64,000 bases of DNA, taken from the NCBI GenBank assembly GCA_964513675.1, contig CAZEOD010000005.1, positions 16,601-80,600 of the forward strand, given 5' to 3'. The DNA comes from CALFVT01 sp964513675. Lineage in GTDB: Bacteria; Pseudomonadota; Alphaproteobacteria; Caulobacterales; Maricaulaceae. The notes beneath the pieces are model-generated. The model was not told the DNA's origin and made no database searches. It was given only the letters and a program-made list of their open reading frames with translations. Of the stretch, positions 17,966 to 24,541 are shown one piece after another. A program made the translations under genes and the position numbers. How positions within the stretch are numbered: position 1 is the stretch's first letter; every line of letters starts with the position of its first letter.

Positions 17966-18058
17966 TGTTACAAGCCCTTTTAAGCCGCGTCCTTAAAATA
18001 TTCATTGTCAGATTGCCGCATTGCAATGAAAAGGGCTGGTATGAGGAGAGGGGCATGA

Positions 18059-18070
18059 TGTTATATAACA
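18059..18070. promoter_or_regulatory. perfect 12-bp palindrome TGTTATATAACA
   Basis: Lies between the DUF1178 gene end (18094) and the His-rich protein promoter. It resembles a Zur half-site pair with shortened spacing. Role unproven. Confidence 0.3.
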
Positions 18071-18093
18071 GATTGATGCCGCATAAACGCCGC

Positions 18094-18540
18094 TTAGTGG
18101 ACTTTGTTTTTACCTTTAGATTCCGGTGCAAGGCTATCGGGTAGCGCGACCGCACTGACGCCTTCGTCTTGCAGGGCTGCGGCTTGCTCAGGGGTAGCTC
18201 GCCCGTAAATACCGCGCTCAGCTTTTTCGCCGTAGTGAATGGCGCGGGCCTCTTCGGCGAAGTTCGCCCCAACATCTTCGCAGGTCTCGGTGATATGGCG
18301 GCGTATTTTATCCGCAACATCACTAACTCTTTCTAGGGCTTTCGCTTGAGTGTCGGCTATTTTTTTCTGCCGGCGAGACGTCGAGACATTGGGCGCCATA
18401 ATAGCCCGGTCAATATTGACCGCGCCGCAAATAGGGCAAGGAATTTGGCCTAGATCTCTTTGTTCATCAAAGGCTGCGCTAGATGAAAACCAGCCTTCAA
18501 ACGCATGGCCGTGGGGGCATATCAAATCATAACGTATCAT
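18094..18540 (-). CDS. DUF1178 family protein
   Basis: 148 residues. The N-terminal zinc-ribbon-like segment has CPHGHAFEGWF and CPICG, followed by a conserved RAIMAPNV, a helical stretch and GEKAERGIYGRATPEQAAALQDEG. The family has no known function but is almost invariably found in alpha- and betaproteobacteria. It is the last gene of the comF-grx-nitrilase operon, starting 5 bases after the amidase stop. Confidence 0.9.
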   Translation of the reverse strand: MIRYDLICPHGHAFEGWFSSSAAFDEQRDLGQIPCPICGAVNIDRAIMAPNVSTSRRQKKIADTQAKALERVSDVADKIRRHITETCEDVGANFAEEARAIHYGEKAERGIYGRATPEQAAALQDEGVSAVALPDSLAPESKGKNKVH

Positions 18541-18545
18541 CGCGC

Positions 18546-19358
18546 CTAATATGAATAATCAGGATTATAATTCCAAGCGGGAATTTTGGCCCGCGCCGCG
18601 GTTACATCATCCAGATTAATCTCAGCGAGGCTATAACCCGGCTCATTATGTGGAAGCTCAGCACGAATATCGCCCCACGGCCCAATAATCATGGAATGAC
18701 CCCATGTCGTGCGGCCATCCACATGGTGGCCGCCTTGTGCTGGCGCTATAATAAAACTGCCCGTTTCAATCGCCCGCGCCCGCAGTAATGTCTCCCAATG
18801 CGCCTGCCCTGTAGGTACCGTAAAGGCCGCCGGCGCGCTAATAATATGCGCCCCCGCTTGTCCGTAATGACGGTAAAGCCCAGCAAAGCGGAGATCATAG
18901 CAGATAGATAGGCCCAGCTTCACCCCGTCCATATCGGCTATTACCGCCTGTTCGCCTCTGTCATAAACGGAAGATTCTTTCCACGTTTCCGCACGGGATA
19001 TGGTGACATCAAAAAGGTGAATTTTATCATATTGCGCTAATATTTGGCCCTTAGACCCGAATAAAACAGCGCGGTTCACGGCGCGCCCTTCGCCGCTCTT
19101 AAACGCCATTGAGCCTATCAACAAATTAACCGATAGCTCCGCTGCAAGCGCTGAAAACGCCGCCACTTCGGCCGCCGAGTCTTGAGGGGATATCACGCTA
19201 TGAAGCCGTTTCGGTGAACGCTGGATAATATTCGTCATTTCCGGCGTGGCAATAAAACTGGCCCCCTTCGCGGCGGCCGCTCGAATAAGATCACTGGCGC
19301 GCGCGATATTTTCGAAAATATCAACGCCGGAGCAAAGCTGAATAGCCGCGAGCTTCAT
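18546..19358 (-). CDS. carbon-nitrogen hydrolase, Nit-type (probable deaminated glutathione amidase)
   Basis: 270 residues of the nitrilase superfamily. The Glu-Lys-Cys catalytic triad is visible in ATPEMTNI, YDKIHLFDV and LSICYDLRF. Size and the block HWETLLRARAIETGSF fit the Nit1/Nit2 group, whose members repair deaminated glutathione or hydrolyse omega-amides. Location next to glutaredoxin supports a glutathione link. It starts 6 bases after the grxC stop. Confidence 0.9.
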   Translation of the reverse strand: MKLAAIQLCSGVDIFENIARASDLIRAAAAKGASFIATPEMTNIIQRSPKRLHSVISPQDSAAEVAAFSALAAELSVNLLIGSMAFKSGEGRAVNRAVLFGSKGQILAQYDKIHLFDVTISRAETWKESSVYDRGEQAVIADMDGVKLGLSICYDLRFAGLYRHYGQAGAHIISAPAAFTVPTGQAHWETLLRARAIETGSFIIAPAQGGHHVDGRTTWGHSMIIGPWGDIRAELPHNEPGYSLAEINLDDVTAARAKIPAWNYNPDYSY

Positions 19359-19364
19359 CCGCCT

Positions 19365-19628
19365 TTATAGGCCCAAAAGCTTATCAAGCTGGCCTTTACG
19401 CTCTAATGCATAAATATCATCACAGCCGCCAATATGTTTGCCGTCAATAAAAATTTGCGGAAATGTATTGCGCCCGCCCGAGCGCTTATTCATTTCAGCG
19501 CGTTTTTCACGGTCCATCGCGGCGGGGATATCAATAAAACTAACGCCCTTCCCTTTTAACAAGCCTTTAGCGCGAATACAGAAGGGACAAAAAGCCTTTG
19601 TATACATTTCGATTTTAGGTTGGGACAT
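19365..19628 (-). CDS. grxC: glutaredoxin 3
   Basis: 87 residues with the dithiol active site CPFC at residues 14-17, then GVSFIDIPA and the cis-Pro/glutathione site TFPQIFIDGKHIGGCDD. It reduces protein disulfides and glutathione mixed disulfides in the cytoplasm. It lies 57 bases after comF and 6 bases before the amidase gene. Confidence 0.95.
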   Translation of the reverse strand: MSQPKIEMYTKAFCPFCIRAKGLLKGKGVSFIDIPAAMDREKRAEMNKRSGGRNTFPQIFIDGKHIGGCDDIYALERKGQLDKLLGL

Positions 19629-19685
19629 AATCAGGTCTCACTTTCGATCCTTATTTAAGAGGATTTTAGCGCGCTGCAAGCCTGT

Positions 19686-20495
19686 TCACAAGATCGTGTC
19701 TATTCCGAGACCATCTTGGGCATGGTCTTTCACGACCCGCGCCAATGTTAAGACGTCAACACGCGCCGCCCCGGCCCGTTTTAACACGCCCGCACAGGCT
19801 TCAGCTGTGGCCCCTGTGGTGAGGACATCATCAATTAAAATAAGATGTTTGTTTTTTATATTTTCCCGCTGCGCCGCGTTTACACGGAACGCGCCCTGCA
19901 TATTGCGGCGGCGGGCGCTTGCCGTTTTACCGCCTTGGCTGCTCGTCGCCTTTACCCGTTCAAGGCAATTTGCATCAAAATCTATATCCACCGCCTTTGA
20001 TAAAGCGCGGGCTAAAAGCGCAGCTTGATTAAAGCGCCGCTTACGTAGGCGGTGTGGGTGTAACGGAACGGGAATAAGCCTATCCGCATCTGTAAATAGC
20101 TCTCGGCCCGCGCGTTTTAATTGCTGCGCAAACACAATCAAGCCATGGGTTTGACCGCCATGTTTAAGCGATAAGATCGGCTGGCGGCTGATTTTATCAT
20201 AGATAAACGCAGCGCGTGCGCGGTCAAATTGAGGCTGTTTAACCGTACAATTCCCGCAAAGCACATTCGCCCCAAGATCATAGGGAAATGGAAAGCCGCA
20301 GACAGCACATTGCGGCGAGTCAATAAAATGAACTCCGCTATCGATTCCATTATCAGACAGGGGCCAAAGGGGCTGCGGCGGAAACACCAAATCCAGCCCC
20401 TGCCCTGTTAGGCGGCGAAGCGGCGCGCCAATTATCCCATAGGGCACCCCATAAGGCTTTAATTTTGCGATTTGCAGCTTTCTTTTTGGGTTCAT
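19686..20495 (-). CDS. comF: ComF family phosphoribosyltransferase-like protein
   Basis: About 269 residues from ATG 20493-20495. The N-terminal zinc finger is CAVCGFPF ... CGNC. The phosphoribosyltransferase-like core has LIPVPLHPHRLRKRRFNQA and the PRPP-type loop HLILIDDVLTTGATAEAC. ComF proteins take part in DNA uptake or its cellular counterpart. The ribosome site GGAGG is too close to the ATG at 20504, favouring the internal ATG. It is divergent from the methyltransferase gene with only 18 bases between starts. Confidence 0.9.
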   Translation of the reverse strand: MNPKRKLQIAKLKPYGVPYGIIGAPLRRLTGQGLDLVFPPQPLWPLSDNGIDSGVHFIDSPQCAVCGFPFPYDLGANVLCGNCTVKQPQFDRARAAFIYDKISRQPILSLKHGGQTHGLIVFAQQLKRAGRELFTDADRLIPVPLHPHRLRKRRFNQAALLARALSKAVDIDFDANCLERVKATSSQGGKTASARRRNMQGAFRVNAAQRENIKNKHLILIDDVLTTGATAEACAGVLKRAGAARVDVLTLARVVKDHAQDGLGIDTIL

Positions 20496-20513
20496 AACGC
20501 CCATATCCTCCCC

Positions 20514-21398
20514 ATGTCACAAAAGCCGACAGATCATCACGGCGCAAGCCCCGTAGCTACGCCGCAAATCTTTAACGCGGATTTGCTTGCGTTAAAGCAT
20601 CAACGCGCCGCACGCCGTAGAGCGCGGCTTGAGAGCCCCCAATTCATTTTTGCGCGAATAGCCGAGGACATAGCCGAGCGCCTTTTAATGATTAATCGCC
20701 GGTTCAAAACCGCTTTGATAATTTGCCCCGATGGGTTTGCCGCGCTTTTAAAGCCCAATCTTCATCCCGATAAACAGCCGCAACGTTTAATATCCTGTGC
20801 CTTGCAACAACTCGGCCCGACATTAAGACAGCATAGCCCCTTTGATCTGGTTATATCTGTGATGTCCCATCATAATGAGAACAATCCGCAAGGCCTGTTA
20901 AGCGCTCTTAAAGCCCATATGGTCGATGACGGGCATATCATGACGGTTTGTTTGGGCGGGGATAGCTTCAGCCATCTGCGCCAAAGCCTTTACATGGCCG
21001 ATCAATCTCATTTCGGGGGAGTTGTTTCGCGCTTTCACCCCGTAATGGATATTCAGCGCAATGTGCAGCTTTTAGCTCATTGCGGGTTTAACCTGACCAT
21101 GGGCGATCGTGACCGCTTAACGGTGCATTATAAGAAGCTTACGACCTTAATAGATGATCTACGTGATTTAGGAGAAAGCTATGCCTTAAATATAGTCCCG
21201 CCGCGGCGCACGACGCGGGAATATTGGGACATTGCGGCGCAAGTCTATAAGGAGAAATTTAGTGAAAATGACCGTCTCACGGCGCATTTTGACATTTTAT
21301 GGGCGAGCGGCTGGACCCCGCATGACAGTCAGCAGAAACCCTTGAAACCGGGAAGCGGAAAAGTTCACTTCAGTGAAATTTTCAAAGGTGAGGACTAG
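20514..21398 (+). CDS. BioC/NDUFAF5-like SAM methyltransferase family protein
   Basis: About 294 residues from the ATG at 20514. The N-terminal FNADLLALKHQRAARR and the C-terminal PLKPGSGKV are hallmarks of the alphaproteobacterial family related to mitochondrial NDUFAF5. A middle segment FDLVISVMSHH and VDDGHIMTVCLGG fits the methyltransferase fold. The SAM motif I, normally a Gly-rich LDxGxGxG, reads ALIICPDGFAALL and is degenerate. It is divergent from comF, the standard arrangement. Methylation substrate is unknown. Confidence 0.82.
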   Translation: MSQKPTDHHGASPVATPQIFNADLLALKHQRAARRRARLESPQFIFARIAEDIAERLLMINRRFKTALIICPDGFAALLKPNLHPDKQPQRLISCALQQLGPTLRQHSPFDLVISVMSHHNENNPQGLLSALKAHMVDDGHIMTVCLGGDSFSHLRQSLYMADQSHFGGVVSRFHPVMDIQRNVQLLAHCGFNLTMGDRDRLTVHYKKLTTLIDDLRDLGESYALNIVPPRRTTREYWDIAAQVYKEKFSENDRLTAHFDILWASGWTPHDSQQKPLKPGSGKVHFSEIFKGED

Positions 21399-21407
21399 GT
21401 CTTGAGC

Positions 21408-21617
21408 CTAATCAACATAGCCTGTATTTAAATCTTGCCGTCCAATTGTATTGCCTAAAAGGTCCATATCATTTGAAATCTCATTGCCCAAAACGCCAAG
21501 CGAAACAATCAGACCTACGGATAATAGGCCAGCCAAAATAGCGTATTCGATTGCCGTCGCCCCAGTTTCATCATGCCAGAATGAATGACAATATGTCTTG
21601 ATCTGTTTAAGCTCCAC
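21408..21617 (-). CDS. orphan Flp/Fap-type pilin
   Basis: 69 residues. It has a short charged leader followed by the pilin motif ETGATAIEYAILAGLL and a single hydrophobic helix, typical of class IVb Flp pilins of Tad systems. The start is GTG at 21615-21617. Its GAGG ribosome site lies inside the last codons of mutT, two bases separate stop and start, and so translation is probably coupled. No tad/cpa assembly genes are in the window, so prepilin peptidase and secretion machinery must be elsewhere. Confidence 0.88.
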   Translation of the reverse strand: MELKQIKTYCHSFWHDETGATAIEYAILAGLLSVGLIVSLGVLGNEISNDMDLLGNTIGRQDLNTGYVD

Positions 21618-21619
21618 GA

Positions 21620-22048
21620 TTACCTCACAAACCGAGATCCCTTAGGTAAGTTATCTCGAATATAATTCACAAGCGGAATATCCGCAGCCACCCAGTCTAG
21701 TTCCGACAACCGATCAGAATAGAGCCATTTAATGCTCTGGCCTTCGGTAGGGCGGACAAAACCATCCCATTGCCGGCAAAGATATAAAAGCAAGGTAATC
21801 GACCGGTCCCCCGATGTATGCGTTGTGAAGGTCAAAGGCTGAACACATGTCTCGCAGGGTTCAATCTGTAATTCTTCATATAATTCGCGTACAATCGCGT
21901 GTTCAGGCGTCTCACCGGCTTCGATTTTACCACCCGGAAATTCCCATAATCCCGCATGATCTTTACCAACTGGACGCTGCGCTGCCATTACACGCCCATC
22001 TCTATCAACAAGAGCACATGCAACCACAAATATAACGTCTTGCTGCAT
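21620..22048 (-). CDS. mutT: MutT-type Nudix hydrolase (8-oxo-dGTP diphosphatase)
   Basis: 142 residues. The Nudix box is visible as GGKIEAGETPEHAIVRELYEEL, split here as GGKIEAGET and REL-x-EEL. The usual Gly after EEx is Gln. The N-terminus DVIFVVACALVDRDGRVM and AAQRPVGKDHAGLWEFPGG fit MutT, which removes oxidised dGTP. It follows argJ, as in many alphaproteobacteria. Confidence 0.9.
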   Translation of the reverse strand: MQQDVIFVVACALVDRDGRVMAAQRPVGKDHAGLWEFPGGKIEAGETPEHAIVRELYEELQIEPCETCVQPLTFTTHTSGDRSITLLLYLCRQWDGFVRPTEGQSIKWLYSDRLSELDWVAADIPLVNYIRDNLPKGSRFVR

Positions 22049-22104
22049 AATTAATCCATATATATTAAAGGCGAGTGCTCAAACACGGTTAATAAACACT
22101 TAGT

Positions 22105-23346
22105 TTAGCTACGATAATCCGCGTTAATTTGAATATATCCATGGGTTAGGTCGCATGTCCACATTTTTGAACGCCCCGAACCTTGGCCTAGCTTGATGGT
22201 TATTTTAAGCTCTTGATTTTTCATATAATCAGCCCCGATGTCCTCATTATAATCCGGCGCAATCGCGCCGTTTTCCGCAACGCAATGCGGGCCAAAATAA
22301 AGGCTAAGCTTTTTCTCATCAAGCGGCAGGCCCGTCTTGCCAATCGCCATCATAAAGCGGCCCCAATTTGCATCTTCGCCGGCCATAGCGGTCTTTACGA
22401 GGGGGGAATTGGTGATCGACCGCGCAAAAACGCGGGCCTCATCATCATTGCGCGCGCCTTGGATATTGACTTCTATAAACTTACTCGCGCCTTCCCCGTC
22501 GCGCACAATTTGCTGCGCAAGATCTTGCATCACCTGCGTTAAAGCCGCCTTAAATTCATCTAAATTAGGGTCATTAGCGCTGTCTATAGCCTTATGCCGC
22601 GCAGCTCCGCTTGCCATTAAAATAACCGTATCAGATGTCGAGCTGTCACTATCAACCGTAATTGAATTAAACGATATTTCCGTAATCTCACGCAATATAT
22701 CTTGAAGAATAGCTTGCTCGATATGGGCATCTGTCGCGATAAAACTCAACATGGTCGCCATATCCGGCATAATCATGCCAGACCCTTTTGCAATGCCGTT
22801 AATCAAAACAGGCGCCCCGTCAATATGTGTGAGGATTGTCGCAAGTTTGGCAAATGTGTCCGTTGTCCGAATGGCCTCCCCGCCCGCAGCCCAGCCATCT
22901 GGAGTCATATTTTCTGCAATGATGTCCAAGCCCCGCTCAATAGGCTCGAGCCTTGGACATTGCCCAATAATTCCCGTTGACGCGAGCATAACAGAGCGCG
23001 CCGTACCGCCCAGCAGCGCCGCTGCGCTTTGTGCTGTTTTTTGCGCAAAAGCGTCTCCCGCCTCGCCGGTATAGACATTAGCGCGTCCGGCATTAACAAC
23101 CAGTAGGCGCGGCCCCGGCGCAGGAATTGTCAGCGCATGTTTTGACCAGATAACGGGCACGCCCGGAATTGTATTTTTTGTAAAAACGCCTGCGACCTGT
23201 GTGCCGCTTTGGCCTCTAAGCACCCATAAATCAGGGCGGTTTTGATAACGCTCGCCGCTCGCGCAGGCTGCCATATCAAACCCTGCAATCGGCGGCAGGC
23301 TTGGTGTTTTTTTAGGCGCTAAAGGCGATATTTTTAAGGCGCTCAT
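22105..23346 (-). CDS. argJ: bifunctional glutamate N-acetyltransferase/amino-acid acetyltransferase
   Basis: 413 residues, normal for ArgJ. The enzyme transfers acetyl from N-acetylornithine to glutamate in arginine synthesis. The self-cleavage site is visible in KGSGMIMPDMATMLSF, where the Thr of ATML becomes the nucleophile of the beta chain. The usual Asn before MATML is Asp here. GEDANWGRFMMAIGKTG is another family block. It lies 32 bases after ppiC. Confidence 0.95.
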   Translation of the reverse strand: MSALKISPLAPKKTPSLPPIAGFDMAACASGERYQNRPDLWVLRGQSGTQVAGVFTKNTIPGVPVIWSKHALTIPAPGPRLLVVNAGRANVYTGEAGDAFAQKTAQSAAALLGGTARSVMLASTGIIGQCPRLEPIERGLDIIAENMTPDGWAAGGEAIRTTDTFAKLATILTHIDGAPVLINGIAKGSGMIMPDMATMLSFIATDAHIEQAILQDILREITEISFNSITVDSDSSTSDTVILMASGAARHKAIDSANDPNLDEFKAALTQVMQDLAQQIVRDGEGASKFIEVNIQGARNDDEARVFARSITNSPLVKTAMAGEDANWGRFMMAIGKTGLPLDEKKLSLYFGPHCVAENGAIAPDYNEDIGADYMKNQELKITIKLGQGSGRSKMWTCDLTHGYIQINADYRS

Positions 23347-23378
23347 GCGACGTCTTTCTGCGTTATATATAATAGCTA

Positions 23379-24377
23379 TTAATCATCACCATCAAGACTC
23401 TCAATATCCGATGACGGGGTATCTGGCGTATGAGAATTTGGCGTTTGGATGTCATCATTTTTAACAGGCGGCGGCATTGACCCCGCCCCTTCACGAAAGG
23501 GCTGACTATCAAGCGTACTGGCGACATTCAAGCGAATATCGCTGGCTTGGCGCAAGCTTTGGATTTTATTATTAATCGTTTCAAAGGTTAGAAACTCCCG
23601 TAATTCAGACTCCATCGCCTCAAATGATCTTTGGGGTGCGCGGCGTTGATCCAAAACTTCAAGAATATGAAACCCGTCATCTGTTTCAAAAACAGGGGCA
23701 AGACTTTTAACCGGAGTCTCAAACGCAGCCTTAGCCACGGCATCTGCTAACATGTCCCGAGAGAAATAGCCTAAATCACCATTTTTATTCCGCGTCGCTT
23801 CATCACGGGATAAAACGCCCGCTAGAACTCCAAAATCTTCTCCCCCTTCAAGGCGCTCAAGCACCGCATTCGCTTCTTCTTGAGTTGCCACAAGAATTAA
23901 CCGCGCGCGCCGTTCTGGCCCCCGATCATTTAATGTCTTTTGCGCATCATATAGCCGCCGAATTTCATCATCTGTTACATTTAATTTCAGCTCATTTTCG
24001 ATCACAAGGCGGCCATAAAGCTGCTCTAACACGGCCGCGCGGCGACGCTTAGCCGCTTGGCTTTGGTCCAGCGCTTCCGTAATGGCTGCGAGGGCTAAAA
24101 CGCGCTGGTCAATTAATTCGCGAAGAGTGGATTTAAACAAAGCCGTGTCGGGGTCGATATTTTGCGCTCCTGTTAACTCGCCCTTGGCCCGTGCCATTTG
24201 CTCAACGTCACTGAGATAAATTGACGTTCCATCAACGGCGGCGACTTCGACATCTCCGAGGCGCACGACTTTAGAGCCAAAGGGCGCTTGCCGATCAATG
24301 ATAATCCGCTCTTGGCAGGCCATAAGGCCCGTCATGAGAACAGCTGGTAAAACAAGCCATTTTAGCTGCATATTCAT
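23379..24377 (-). CDS. lipoprotein peptidyl-prolyl isomerase, PpiC/SurA type
   Basis: 332 residues from ATG 24375-24377 (AAGGG upstream). The lipobox LMAC marks a lipoprotein. An N-terminal SurA-like helical region is followed by a parvulin domain at about residues 150-250 (RRARLILVATQEEANAVLERL, GDLGYFSRDMLADAV, FETDDGFHILEV, cut to key parts). The acidic Pro-rich tail is unstructured. It assists folding of exported proteins. It is divergent from secA, which links it to export. Confidence 0.9.
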   Translation of the reverse strand: MNMQLKWLVLPAVLMTGLMACQERIIIDRQAPFGSKVVRLGDVEVAAVDGTSIYLSDVEQMARAKGELTGAQNIDPDTALFKSTLRELIDQRVLALAAITEALDQSQAAKRRRAAVLEQLYGRLVIENELKLNVTDDEIRRLYDAQKTLNDRGPERRARLILVATQEEANAVLERLEGGEDFGVLAGVLSRDEATRNKNGDLGYFSRDMLADAVAKAAFETPVKSLAPVFETDDGFHILEVLDQRRAPQRSFEAMESELREFLTFETINNKIQSLRQASDIRLNVASTLDSQPFREGAGSMPPPVKNDDIQTPNSHTPDTPSSDIESLDGDD

Positions 24378-24541
24378 AAACCCTTCCAATGGTTTGCCTT
24401 AAACTATCAGAATTTACGGAAAGTTACAGTCAAACCCTCTCACGCTCATTGACTTGACGGCGGCGCGTGCCTAAATCACCACAAAGCACTATAAAGACGC
24501 AGCCTTTTTCAAAACGGCCGCTTATCACATCAAGGCACAAC

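Noticed and set aside
18055..18144. 29-residue plus-strand ORF with GAGGAGAGG in front of ATG
   Set aside because: Overlaps the 3' end of DUF1178 on the other strand; strong ribosome site but no sequence support.
17916..18323. 135-residue minus-strand ORF beside DUF1178
   Set aside because: Out-of-frame copy of the DUF1178 region running into the His-rich gene promoter.
19438..20028. 196-residue plus-strand ORF antisense to grxC and comF
   Set aside because: Spans two clear genes on the opposite strand.
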